A stretch of 64,000 bases of DNA from Symbiodinium natans (GCA_905221605.1 CAJNDS010002704.1:62001-126000), one strand, 5' to 3'. Numbered from the stretch's first letter, positions 26,201 to 35,284 are shown. The notes: a model not told the origin generated them from the sequence alone. Numbers and translations: made by a program.

Positions 26201-29200
26201 CCTCGTGTTTCTGCCCGTCCCATAAGCCGCACAACAGCCTTGTACACTTCATCATCTCGAGCTAGAGCTGAAGAAGTTTGCCTCGAACTGTTCGTCTTTG
26301 CTTTGCCCTTGCCATCCTTCTTGCCCTTGCCCCCGTCGGTGGTTTTGCCATGCCCCTTCTTCTTATTGCGAGCCGCCATCCAAGCCTGCAAGTCGCGAAA
26401 AAAGGTGCCGTCTTCATCCTGCCCACCACCTCTTGGAGCGAAAGGCCTCGAAGAATCCTTTTGCCACTGCCCATCCTTGCTCGTAAAAGCTGCACAAATT
26501 CATCAGACGGTTCACACTCTCTGTGGTCCCCATCTTGTCCGCCAAAATCTTCCGAAACAAATTGTCGGTCAAACAGTGCATCCGCAGAAGCCGAAGTTGT
26601 ACAAGGTTGCTCCCCTGCCACTGCTGACTGAGCTGAGCCAAAACCTGCCGAAAACAAATTTCATCCCAAAATGGGGTTGGCACTTGGAGAGAAGGAGGGT
26701 AAAGCCGCCTCGACCATCTCACTCGTTTTGCCTGGAGTCTGCAAACTTGCCTGCGAGGCCCACCTGGAACGAAGAGAGCATGGTGGCCCTTGCGGAGGAC
26801 CAACATGCCCCGGTCTGGTTTGCATTTCCTAGCTTGCCCAATTTTCAGAGCCTTCCATGCCCATCGATTTGGCCGAAAGGTCCTAGTTGCTCGAGCTTTC
26901 TTCCTATAGCGTGCTGTGCTCGCTCAAGCCCATGCTTCCGTCGGTGGAGTTGCCACTTGCGCGCAAAATGCTGCACAAAAGGCTTGCCACAGCATGCTCG
27001 AGGCCTCTTTTTTGCCGGCTTCAGGTGGTCGCATGCCCAAAGTGCCCACCACCGCAGAACCCAACTAAAGAGCTCCCCCGACATGCCTACGGCCCACATC
27101 AGCCACCAAGCCGATGTGACATTTCTCATCCGCCATCTCGCCCATCTCCACCATTCAAGAAGCAAATCGAATTTCGAGAGGCTAGTCGCTACCCCGGTAA
27201 CGACTGTGCCCGATTCATGTTGTCTGAGCCTGAAGATGCCCATCATGGCCTGCTGAGTTTCATTTGCATTTGCATTGACGCTTTGCTCCCACATACTGTG
27301 GGCCCGGCCACACCGTGATCTTCTCGATCTGGAGGTGCATCCAAATGGCCTCTTGTAATCGCCACCTTGCGAGCCACCCTGAGCGCCCGGGGTGCACTTG
27401 GAATAATCCATGTACTTCTGGTAGTCAGCACCACCCTGAGATCCCTGAGATGAGCCCTTCATGTACTTGGAGTAGTCGCCGGAATACTGCTCCATGTACT
27501 TCTGGTAATCGCCACGTGTGTAGACTTACTTGATGGCGAGCCCTCAGACTACGACCACCGAACAGCCCAAAGAAAACGAAAACGAAGAAAACGAAGAAGC
27601 CCCCAACCACGAAAGACCTGACTCATCATCCATCAGCCCCCAACACACATCGAAGGGCAGAAGAGGCTGAGGAGAGTGACCGCAGAAAGCGGACTAGCGG
27701 AGAGTAGCACCATGGGCAGAAGGGGTCAGCTTCCCCGTGCCTGCGCTTGTTGTAGTAAGCTGTTGAGTGCGCAGCTCCACACAAAAACAGCTCTGCCCTC
27801 CGCCGACGCAACATTGTAAAGCTTGATGGCGCGCTTCACCTGATGCGTGTCGTATGCCCATGCCTGAAGAGCTGGTACTTCTCGCCTAGCGGTGAGCTTG
27901 TACTGCTCGTGTTGGTGCCTCCGCCACTGTTCACGTACAAGATGTTCCATGTCGCGGCGGTCAAGGTGTGAGAGGTCGATGGCCCCTCCAGGTGCATGAA
28001 AGTGAACTCCTCCCTCCCATTGCCAGCCCATATCGCATAGCCATTTCCTGACAGTGCGGAACCAACTTCTGGGGCCATCATGGGTCGCAAGTTCCACTGC
28101 GTGTCCTGACTGCACAAACGCCCTTGTCGCATGCATGCCAGCCTGGAACTCCGGGCAAAGGTGATGGCCCTCCAAGATGCGCTTGAGATGCACGCTCCCC
28201 ACTCGATGGCTGTAAGTGACCCGGTGGAAGAGGTTCGTCAACTCCCGCGCGGCCTTCTCTGAGAGAGACTGAAAGAGATGGCCCCACGAAGCTTTCGGCA
28301 TGACTCTCGTCCTCCACAGATCTCGTCGAACATCACGTGCGATGCCAGGACAAAGCAGCTTCCGGCCCATGCGCAGCGCTTCTGCCAGTCTGGCATCTGA
28401 CAAAGAAGAGGGGCCCTGACAGTCTGGCCAAAGTATTTAGCCAAGCCCACGCGTGTCAGCTCGGCCTGCGCTGCGGCACCATTGCTTACGATCGCCATTT
28501 TCGTGATGTTCTCCTTGAGTCCCAACGTCAAGCTCCATCGCTTCCACATCTGCACGACCTTCTGGATATCGACTGGGATGCCCCCGAAAGTCCGGTCGTC
28601 AAGGAACACGGAATGAGAGCCTGGGACTTCTGCAACAATCTGACGACGTGCAGCGGAAAGCAGCACGTTCAGGACCAAGGGGCTGAGACCATCGCCTTGG
28701 GGCATGGATGCTCCAACGTGTTCCCTGGGCCCAATGTAGTCATTCAAGACCAGCCACCTCTCTTGTTGCCAAACATGCTCCAACATGGCAATCACTTCAC
28801 AGGGGAAGCCTGCCAACCTAAGCACAGAGGTGCCCAGCTGCGGGCTGACGTGGTCGAAGCACTTCGAAAAATCCAAGCTGACCAGTGAGTGCCCGGAGTG
28901 GAAAGCTTGAGGAATCACGCGAGTTCGCCAGATTGGAAGGGGGATGGCCCTGTTAACAAGCTTCTCGCCTCTCCGCTTGGCTTCTGCAACCCTTGCGTCT
29001 GTGACTGGCGTGTCATCTTCGCAGGCAACACCAGGCAACACAAGAGAAGGGCACGGATGTAGCTGAAGACATGGAGCTAGACGATGAAGCCAGCAGAGCT
29101 CGAGCTGCCGCTCAAGCCTCGAGCGGTGCACTTTCAGCTGATGCGACAAATGGCATTCAAAGCCAGCAGAGGAAACGCGCTCGTGATCCGAACCAAGCTG

Positions 29201-32200
29201 ATCGTCAAGGCAAAGCTTGTTGGGAAGAACATGAGTGCGGAGGAAGTGGCCACTGCTTCTTTAACTGTGTCTCTGCAGGCTTCATTGCTAACACTTTTAA
29301 GACTGCTGGAGTCTCGGTGGAGGATCAGCTGGCGAAGGGTGACGTCGCGGCAAAGGGCAAGGGCTGGAGGGTGAGAATGCGCTCCTACATCCACGCCCAC
29401 GCGGCGAGGTACAAGCCATACTTCGCGATCCCAACCATCGATGAGCGTTGCGTCGACAAAAGGATCAAGCGTTGGCTCAACTGAAGCCCGAAGCGACACT
29501 TCATCGGCGTAGCGATTCGGCCTGTAAAAGGCTTGCAGGTATTCCTCCCAATTGCGAGCAAGATCCCATCCTCAACTTTAGTCACGTGCTGGGGGTGTCG
29601 ATAGTGCTGGTGTGTGGAGACCTGGACACCGAGCATGGTTCTTCACTATGTCAATCCGAAGAGCCAAACCACCATCTACTTGAGACATCAGTCGTCTCAC
29701 TACACACTTCTCATGCCTTTGTCAGGCGGGGTGCCGGACTACGCGCGCCACCACATCGATGTCGCTGAAGTCCGACGTTGCGAGAACCTGCTCCACATCT
29801 TCCCTGGACCAACATCTGGGCACTCCCCTGATTCGCCGAGCGCTGACAATCTCGGCCTTGTCCCGATAGGAATTCGGAGCCCAAGCGCGTGCCCTTGGCC
29901 CTTACGGAAGGCCGAGGTTTTCCTGCCACTGATTGGAGCACTTTCTGCAGGTATCTTGCCATTGCACCATGGGTTTTGAGAGGTGTTGCGAGCCAAGGCC
30001 TCAACGAAAAGCCCGTTGCGCCCCGAGCCTTGAAGGACCTTCGCCGCAATGGCCTTTTCGAAAGTGAGGTACCCAGTCAAGACATGCTCGTTGCCATAGC
30101 TCTGCAATCGCCAAGCTTCTGTCTAATGACACTTCTGCCCCAAAAGCCTGCCGACCTCATTGGGAGAGGCCTCGAGTGACTGCCACATGTCTGGAAGCAT
30201 GAACTGTTGAACACAAAGCCCGCGTAGCGTCTGAAGCTCACGAGCTGACGGTCTATACTAGCTGGTCTTCCTGACAGGATTAGCACTGGGACATCCTGCC
30301 TTGGTGAGCGCAACGCCTGGATCTGCCTTGTGCCACCGCGTTTCCAAGTGATATCGAGGGGCTTAGCATCACTACCCAAATCAGACGCACTAACGACCGC
30401 AACCTTCTCCTGAAGCTCGCACACCTTGGCCAGGTTTCGTGGTCGCGCAGCTTCATCCTGAGATTCGGCACGTTGGCCCTTAAAGGAATCTGCTCCTCCA
30501 ATCGCTTCGCAGCCACCGCTGCCGGGATGGCCGCCATTGAGCGATCTGGAAGCCAGGGTTGTCCTTTTCCTTTGCCAGCGCTCGTTGCAGGATTCTCGTC
30601 TTGATGCTGAGGAGCCGTCACAGAAGTGCCCCAAGACTGCGAGCTGTAGAAGGACTGCTTCTTGGGCTGCTTCTTTTCCTTGGCTTTCTGCTTTCTGGCC
30701 GCCCGACCACTCGTAAGCTTCTGACCTTTGTCTGCATGCTCAAGCAGGTTGCAGAGCTTGTCGCTGAGGCCAGAAGTGCCTGTCCTCTCTGCTCTGCCCA
30801 TCAAGCGGTACACCTGGTCGTCCTTCGTGGCTGAAGACCATGCGTTGGTTGCTTGCTTTTGTCCTTGGTTGGCTTTGCCCTTGTTCTTGCCCTTGCCCTG
30901 GTCGTAGCGCTGAAGCCACTGTTTGAGGTCATGAAAGAACTGACCATCCCCACCACCACCTCCAGGAGCCGGGATATTTTGAGCTGAGGCCTGAATCTCG
31001 CTGCCTTGCCGAACAAAATTTGCACAAGCCAATTCTGGAGGATCATCGGGTTCACGACTATGACACTCCCCTCGACAATCTCCAAAATCTGCACAAACCA
31101 ATTTGGGTTGATGTAGGAGCCGAAGTTGTGACCCGAAGCCTCCGAACCCCACCCCAACCCTGAACTTGCAGCAGAGGCAGAAGTCGCCCCCTGCTGCGGA
31201 GGGCCGCCGAGGATGGCAGCGTGTGACTGCTGTACCTTGGCTGGCCCAAGCGACGGGGCGTCACTAAGTTTGGGGGGGGTTCGCCGCGCAGGAAACAACC
31301 GAAGAGGAGGAACTACAGGGCTTGGTGGGGGTTTCCGGGCTTTTTCTTTTCTTACTCCCATCTGCGCGACGTGCAGGCACAGTGTCTACAGCAACACGGT
31401 CTACCATCGATGCTGTGTACTGCGCCCGCCGTTCTGCTGACCACGAAGAAGCAGGAGCATGTGAACCCTCCTCAACAGCCTCTGCCAATTCGTGTTGACG
31501 TCTAGTCATTTACCTCCACGCTGCCTTGTTCGGAACTCTTGGCCCGTCGAGTCTAGCTTAGGAGGCTTTGGTGCCATACACCAATTGCTGACAAGTCCCC
31601 CTCCGCAAAGAGCTTACGGCTGATAACCATGCGAATGCGCAGTCATCCACATGGGACGCCCTTTTATCTTGAGCCAAAGCATGGCGGTTGCCACTCAGTC
31701 AAGTGACACAACTGTTCCAGTTCTCTTACGTAGCTTGCCGTTTTGCTGAGACTTGGCAGCCGAAGCTAGAAGCGCTTGCTCATCATCCAGCTCCATGTCC
31801 TCGAGATTCAATTGCACGCGCCGTTGCTGCCGCACAAACTATGGGTTTAGGGTTTTGGGTTCAGGGTTTAGGGTTTAGTTCTTTCACGATAGTTTAAGTG
31901 TGCACTGTGTGAGCCATTTAGACTTATATTAGCCAGTAATTGCATCAAAAACTATAGGTTTCCATGTTTACTAGTTCTTGTGGCTTTCCGATGTGCCTGT
32001 AGCTTCTTGCATCTTGTCGAGAGTTTCATGGCGTATGTTCACATACTTGTCTAAATCGTTGCCGAGGTATGGCTGTGGCTTCAAAGGGACCTGGGTAAGG
32101 TCGGATGCATCTCCAAAATGTTTCTTTTGGCAAAATAGGGGACCCCTAAATTTTGCACCCCAAATAGTCGGATCCCCTTATAATAAGGACGCCAGTAACG

Positions 32201-34268
32201 TACCCCCAATACCGTAACCAAAATGAATGCCACCCTCATTGCTCATAGAAATGCTCCCATGCAAGTCTGCCTCGGCCCGATTGGAAGAATGCAGGTGTTG
32301 CCAGTTTGTCCGAAGCTTATGAAACAGCTAGAACAGCTTCTGCAACCTTCAACCGCTTAGAAACTTTCAATGGTAACAGGGTTCTCTTGTCGGTATTGGA
32401 CACTTCTAGACTCTGCTCTTAAGTTTCTTGTCAGTGATCAGGCTTGACATGGCTTTTCCACCTGGCCCCCGACTCTTGGAATGGTTTTTCTTAAAGCGCC
32501 AGCGGCCTATTGCGTTAACTTCGGACGCAGAGCCACCAAACTGCTGGAGGCCTGTTCTTCGTGCAATCACCCTGATAGTCCCTGTGGCCCACCTTGTGCG
32601 CCCTGGGTGTACTTGGAGTAGTCCATGTACTTCTGGTAGTCACCCTGCAAGCTAGTGCTTCTGGCACAGGTCCGAGTTGTAAAGATGTGGCCGTTGTTGA
32701 AGGTGTGAGGGACAAAGGGCGTGGTGGAAACACGGAAACACGATGCACGTGAAAGATAGGAAGGTGGATGATGACCATGCTGATACGACAAGTCTTCGGC
32801 TTAAAGCTGTATGACGCTGGCTGCTGTGAGCGTAGATTCTTGGCTCGGGTTGAGGGGTCTTGGGGGCGGAGTTTCAAGATGTTAGGATGGTACTTCTCAC
32901 CGAACCGAGGAATACCAAAGATCACCACCCCTCATAAGCCTGTCCGTCTTCTGGGTATCAAGCCCCAGTGCTGCGACGGTCGCGGAGAGTACACACTTAA
33001 CACAGCATCGCCCTGCCTGGGAGCCACCCTGCGCCCCCTGGGTGTACTTGGAGTAGTCCATGTACTGCTTGTAATCACCACCCTGAGATCCCTGCGACTG
33101 GCTGGCGTCCTCACTGCTGTGATCTGCTGCGTGCTTCTCCTCCGAGTGCTTCTTCTTCTTGTCGCTAGAGGCATCAGCTGCGAAACTGACAGGGCCAGAT
33201 GCCTCTGCCTTCTTATCCCCTGGCATGTACTTGCTGGCATAGCCACCGGCGTACTTTGACATGAACTGCTCATAGCCCCCTGCTCCGGAAGAGCCATACT
33301 TGTCCATGTAGTTCTGGTAGTACTTCTGGTAGTCACCAGAGCCAGAGCCACCTGTGGATTGGCTTCTAAGTCGCGTAGGGTCGTCGTTGCGTTCAGCTTT
33401 TTCAGCATCTCTGGCGTGCTCATCTGTTTTGCTTGCTTGGCGCATGGGGTTTTGACTGCGGAGCCCTTTCTTTGTTTACCTCGGGCCTTCTTTGCATGCG
33501 TTGTTCTTCCTACTCGGCATTCCCGGAAGCCGTTCTATCGAACGAGGCCAGCCGATCCCCTTAGCTTGCCCCGCTCCGTCTGGTTTAGGGCATGCTTAGG
33601 GTTCAGGGTCCCTTTTTGAGGGGCTCAGGGTTACGCATTCCTTCTCAAGAATCTTGCCAGCTTGCCTCATTACTGAGTGCTGCATCTTAGCGACAGGAAA
33701 CCTGAAGAAGCCAACCCCGGAAATCCCTTCGGGATGCCCCGAAGGAATCAACACAAATGCTGCAGGCTCTGCATGACATGCTCCTGGATTATGATTCCTC
33801 TTGCGCATCCTCTTCGAATACGGAGCCTTATATATTCAGGGGTACCCAAAAAAGTCCAGGGGTCCCCAAAAAAGGGGCCGGAATTTCGTGAAGAAGCTCG
33901 GCCTCCGCCGCCCATGTATCCCGAAGCATACTTGCTGATGTAGTTCTGATAGTCTCCTGTCAGGAATCAACTACAGAGGGGGGGATGGCATGATTCCAAG
34001 CGATCTCGAGTGCCTAGGCCGAGGACACTGTAAAGACTTCCTCGTGCTTAGCTTTGGGGATCTTCTCCCCGTTTCGGCATGACGTGCACGCGGGGCAAAC
34101 CGAGGTCAAGCCAAAAAGGGGTGCAGCCTCACACACCTATCTTCAAGACACCGGCCTGTGGAGTTTCATGACTCGAAGCACAAACGTTGAAGCACACACT
34201 GGGCGTGCCCGGCCTTGCGCAGCAACTGCTGCCGGAAGCAGAACCGAAATCAGCATGCAAGCAGCCAT
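17258..34268 (-). CDS. Secreted tandem-repeat (GDYQKYM) protein, eight exons
   Basis: Modelled exons: 34214-34268, 33903-33956, 33017-33351, 32581-32644, 18086-19767, 17869-17910, 17565-17657 and 17258-17470. All phases agree and give 845 residues. Exon 1 is a signal peptide (MAACMLISVLLPAAVAAQ) and splices straight into GDYQNYISKYA. Exon 3 adds a lysine/serine-rich stretch. The 1,682-base exon carries eight near-identical 50-53-residue units, each built from DYQKYMDYSKYTQG and DYQKYMEQYSGDYSKYMKG blocks. It is followed by diverged units (DAAGDFKKFVDEY) and ends in a charged coiled coil (QRLHDELQSERERLRKERQ). Most donors are GC; the donor of the 12.8-kb intron is GA. A secreted or cell-surface structural role is inferred from the signal peptide and the tyrosine-rich repeats; I do not know a named family. 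The 3' end is the least certain part: exon 6 could read on into a membrane-like segment ending at 17707, and coding-like blocks lie at 16.3-17.2 kb. Confidence 0.65.
18420..19767 (-). repeat. Coding tandem repeat, eight ~155-bp units
   Basis: Near-identical units of 150-159 bp, each with a DYSKYTQG half and a EQYSGDYSKYMKG half. Differences are mostly optional AKGG/AQGG triplets and G/A swaps after SQGG. High nucleotide identity points to recent duplication or homogenisation. Confidence 0.9.
19917..20035. repeat. G/C-armed inverted-repeat element in the giant intron
   Basis: Two direct copies of a CCCCACATTT..AAG..TTTTTTTGG module at 19917-19942 and 19998-20030. The second is itself a hairpin, AACCCCCC opposite GGGGGGGTT. 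Similar arms occur in the other intronic elements. It lies 150 bases inside the 12.8-kb intron. Confidence 0.4.
20036..21159. other. Intron interior: poly-G, telomere-like words, TA palindrome
   Basis: Holds a poly-G/poly-C junction (20174-20190), degenerate TTTAGGG words (20558-20640) and an AT palindrome (20745-20778). No coding sequence supported. Confidence 0.45.
21160..21415. repeat. ~58-bp tandem repeat, about five units
   Basis: Units begin TTGGTCTAAGTTCTCCTCCC and contain a CAAATCGCAAGCCCTGGTCC core. Identity falls toward the right-hand units. It is intronic and adjoins the left end of the retrotransposon chimera. Confidence 0.75.
21565..21940 (-). pseudogene. Fragment of a second ORF1 fused behind the RT
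   Basis: Translation of this stretch (GDRRAVQKWSAAPL, then LMLPDMWKTLQ, then ALVGYMTFS) parallels copy A ORF1 near 25.4-25.7 kb (GDRRAVQKWNSVPL, LPDMWRVLQ, VLTGYLTFE) at clear but diverged identity. It is joined directly after the RT motif W..WS.VLGL, where no ORF1 belongs. Confidence 0.75.
21988..23900 (-). pseudogene. LINE endonuclease C-part and reverse transcriptase, frameshifted
   Basis: From 23900 down, the frame carries the rest of the endonuclease: GDHNADL, CIDFFV and LGDHYMI are the D-x-N, DFF and terminal DH motifs. A basic spacer follows, then RT signatures: AAGPDGWSGDEI, HIPKDEP..NMRPISV, LDYTKCFDHV and IPQGDGLSPMALNVLLS. The catalytic FLDD is readable near 22030 in a shifted frame. 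At least two frame changes near 22.3 and 22.05 kb inactivate it. Homologous RT appears again at 28-29 kb. Confidence 0.8.
23953..26391 (-). CDS. LINE ORF with ORF1, OTU remnant, 2A motif and endonuclease start
   Basis: 812 codons open. Residues 1-60 are Lys/Gly-rich. The middle has GDRRAVQKW and a conserved block that is repeated in the other copies. A likely RNA-binding fold follows near 25.1 kb (ACTWRVRGVPKQWSQEDLQQ). The OTU catalytic-Cys strand ECGGEGHCFYNC is at about 24.68 kb; the rest of the OTU fold continues in another frame (24191-24703), so a frameshift cuts the domain here. The frame then resumes with LCEDGDVEANPGP, a 2A motif, followed at once by the endonuclease start LVTWNAQGH and LQETN. 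A stop at 23953 interrupts the endonuclease, which continues at 23900. Function of the intact element: one polyprotein split by ribosome skipping (inferred). Confidence 0.75.
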   Translation of the reverse strand: MQAWMAARNKKKGHGKTTDGGKGKKDGKGKAKTNSSRQTSSALARDDEVYKAVVRLMGRAETRGTAGFGDRLRSLMQNADEGKKLNGGRAARKQQAKDRKQQQTFYDPPSWTEHEAAMPTQPSTTSKDSQEWSNKAATKSGKGKGDWQPDRSMKTISGTDAIKKLQDQQTLGDQVEAIVVKNQSQAVTLANLAKVSELQDKIAIVSPFDLGEGAGERDITCVRGDRRAVQKWNSVPLTSQGYPEAKSVRKQSTFQPPKRTLQTLRVMCVRTYMLPDMWRVLQNSPSEVCRLLGHKCHKTETWRYQGTGNEQVLTGYLTFETDVADQVLLLSGKNGIFVEALARDLRQKPLVRWQEPGEVGGVVYLQSVLRSAAGQPLAFRKGQGAAIGSRVPIGQKAEIACTWRVRGVPKQWSQEDLQQVLTGADFREVKILAEAQRGRPFLVRATDDTGSLALAVAAGDTNLQVERVLHRARGDGGADREWKPPTAKGKGKNKGQTQESGLASLGVASLSHGTAENMELDDEHSKVQALANPSGTTAASEAKASLKRGRNPGEEDGRAYKDSWEEVECGGEGHCFYNCISTGFILRTSSSTLQAMQESGTIPAKGRGWPAISKLTLTDSCHTFLPLPLTRPAPKGSKPGLALFKSRVDQLRQLGRNTWKLCTGQQDGRMRSLAGQPVRCWGLTWCWSSATLKSKSVNLQKYRPTTSMASIREVDQQRFTRPLRRQGDPGYIHDLCEDGDVEANPGPSLSSSRLQLVTWNAQGHGHIMTALCEGLLRGYDLVALQETNFTKSMAKQMTSLAEKNDYRIFPQG
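24151..24174 (-). other. 2A ribosome-skipping motif DVEANPGP
   Basis: The eight codons spell D-V-E-A-N-P-G-P, matching the D-x-E-x-N-P-G-P consensus at every fixed site and preceded by LCEDG. The motif lies between the OTU segment and the endonuclease start. 2A motifs are known at ORF boundaries of some LINEs, for example in trypanosomes and sea urchin. Activity here is inferred. Confidence 0.8.
27351..27516 (-). pseudogene. Copy of an exon fragment of the repeat-protein gene in its own intron
   Basis: The 166 bases match 18592-18757 with only a few differences, and translate to KYMEQYSGDYSKYMKG and the units beside it. Neither edge has an AG acceptor or a GT/GC/GA donor at the point where homology stops (CACAC|GTGGC and TACAAGA|GGCC). 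That favours a captured fragment over a working exon. Confidence 0.7.
28238..29030 (-). pseudogene. Reverse transcriptase fragment of copy B
   Basis: About 260 residues with RT motifs in order: VSLDFSKCFDHV, AGFPCEVIAMLEHVW, PQGDGLSPLVLNVLLSA, FLDD, and MWKRWSLTLGLKENITK. It is 5'-truncated at the inversion boundary near 29.03 kb. The thumb and C-terminal part continue in another frame at 27726-28403. Confidence 0.8.
29040..29740 (+). pseudogene. Inverted OTU-protease segment of copy B
   Basis: Plus-strand translation runs MELDDEASRARAA, then CGGSGHCFFNCVSAGF (the OTU catalytic-Cys strand), YIHAHAARYKPYF, and, after frame changes, VLGVSIVLVCGDL and SSHYTLL, which supplies the likely catalytic His. 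The same order occurs on the minus strand in copy A. The flanking ORF1 and RT pieces stay on the minus strand, so this block alone is inverted. Confidence 0.75.
31668..31685 (-). other. Possible relic of the dinoflagellate spliced leader
   Basis: The plus strand reads CTTGAGCCAAA, two extra bases, then ATGGC. That is the reverse complement of the 3' part of the conserved dinoflagellate leader (ending TTTTGGCTCAAG), with a 2-base insertion. It lies just ahead of the 5' end of retrotransposon copy B and in the same direction. An 11-base match could be chance. Confidence 0.35.
31843..31876 (+). repeat. Short telomere-like array
   Basis: Imperfect TTTAGGG units inside the 12.8-kb intron. Confidence 0.8.
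32110..32225 (-). repeat. G/C-armed inverted-repeat element, intronic copy
   Basis: Arms pair TTTTGGCAAAATAGGGGACC with the complement of the right end (TTTTGGTTACGGTATTGGGG). The interior ATAAGGGGATCCGACTATTT aligns with the copy at 57661-57775. It lies near the 5' end of the 12.8-kb intron. Confidence 0.55.
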
Positions 34269-34281
34269 GGTAAAGGAGCTG

Positions 34282-34293
34282 CTGCAAATCAAA
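34282..34293 (-). promoter_or_regulatory. Candidate spliced-leader acceptor of the repeat-protein gene
   Basis: TTTGATTTGCAG, 13 bases before the ATG, which itself has a strong context (ACCATGG). It closely matches the site at 6560-6571. The role is inferred. Confidence 0.45.
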
Positions 34294-34588
34294 CGTGCCG
34301 AGCTTGGGCAAAATTGTCTCTCCGGCGGCAGGCGGCAAGTGACATTGCTGAAAACATTGGGAGATGCAAAAGCAACTTGGGTGCTTGGTATCTTGGGGAA
34401 AAATTGCAATAAGCTTGGCAAAGCTTGCTGCGGAACTCATCAGCTGAAGCCTTGTCGGGCGGATCCACTACTTGGCAGTCATGTGGTGCTGCACCTGCAG
34501 GACACGATACGCCCGAATCTTTTCACACAAGGCTCTACTCGAGACTCGACATCAAAAACCGCGAAGCTGAATTCCCAAGCAGCCCATG

Positions 34589-34955
34589 TCAGCAAACTGG
34601 GGAGCCCACCGCCTGCGATGGCTGAGCTGGCCGGACTTGACCATCTGCACATGTCTTCACGTGCAATTGCAGGCAGGAACTGCTGCACAAGAAATACTGG
34701 CTGGGATGTTCAGGTGGGGCAAAGGGAGGAAAGCAGGTCCTCCGAAGAGCCAACGCCGTCGTGAGAAGGGCTGCATCGGCTTGTGCCAAGCCTGAGGCAA
34801 CAAGTGCGCCCAATGCCAAGGATGCTGGCACCTGTTGTGAGCAGAACCAAATCCTGATCAAAATGAGAATGTGCTCTGACGATGTCGGGCCTTGTCCAAC
34901 TCGAAACTCTCAGCAATGCTGAAGAGACTACGAAACTTCTCGACTATCTCTTCAG
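34589..34955 (-). CDS. Two coding-like exons of an unknown gene
   Basis: Exon 34891-34955 (CCCAG acceptor, GC donor) reads EEIVEKFRSLFSIAESFELD. It joins in phase 0 to an exon opening at 34831 that reads VPASLALGALVASGLAQADA and stays open to 34589. The second part is a hydrophobic/alanine-rich helix. It lies directly upstream of the repeat-protein gene. No family recognised. Confidence 0.4.
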
Positions 34956-35284
34956 CTGGGGCCGAGACCGGCCAGCGGCTTGCCCAAGTACAGACAATCT
35001 GCCAACGCCTGCCAGAATGTCCAGGCGTTGGCTTTTTGAACACAACAAGAGGCCCAAGTATAATTCTCAAGACCGGAATCAAAACCCAGACTTCCCGGCC
35101 GAATCTAGTTGCCTCAACCTTGTTCTGCCTGTATGTCTTACGGCTATGCTTGCCTCGAGGCTGCACGCTGCCACAGCTTCCAGGGACAGCTGCACCGCAT
35201 CCAGGCCACCGGAAGCCTCTGGCTGCACTCAAGGCTTGCAGCCGGCTCCGACCCAGTGACCCTCACGAAAAGCGTTCAGGCTAA

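Larger units (their letters stand above)
21565..26800 (-). mobile_element. Non-LTR retrotransposon copy A (ORF1, OTU, 2A, endonuclease, RT)
   Basis: Reads 5' to 3' on the minus strand: an ORF1-like basic region, an OTU-type protease segment, a 2A motif, an apurinic endonuclease, a reverse transcriptase, and then a foreign 370-bp piece of a second ORF1. Frameshifts break it at several points (within the OTU part, the endonuclease and the RT), so it is a dead copy. It sits in the 12.8-kb intron of the repeat-protein gene, in the gene's own direction. The 5' limit is not defined; 26.8-27.3 kb may be its leader. Confidence 0.8.
27626..31690 (-). mobile_element. Non-LTR retrotransposon copy B, rearranged
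   Basis: Minus strand 5' to 3': ORF1 (31.5-29.74 kb, several frames, GRAARKQKAKEKK and LTGYLTFEK), an inverted OTU segment (29.04-29.74 kb), then RT (29.03-27.7 kb) with LDFSKCFDHV, MPQGDGLSPLVLNVLLS and HSVFLDDRTFGG. A C-terminal piece with CPWC follows. The 2A motif, the endonuclease and the first part of the RT are missing. The RT here is less broken than in copy A and keeps the FLDD catalytic pair. Confidence 0.75.

Noticed and set aside
27351-27516. An extra exon of the tandem-repeat gene
   Set aside because: Homology stops at points lacking AG acceptor and GT/GC/GA donor, while 32581 to 19767 already joins in phase without it.
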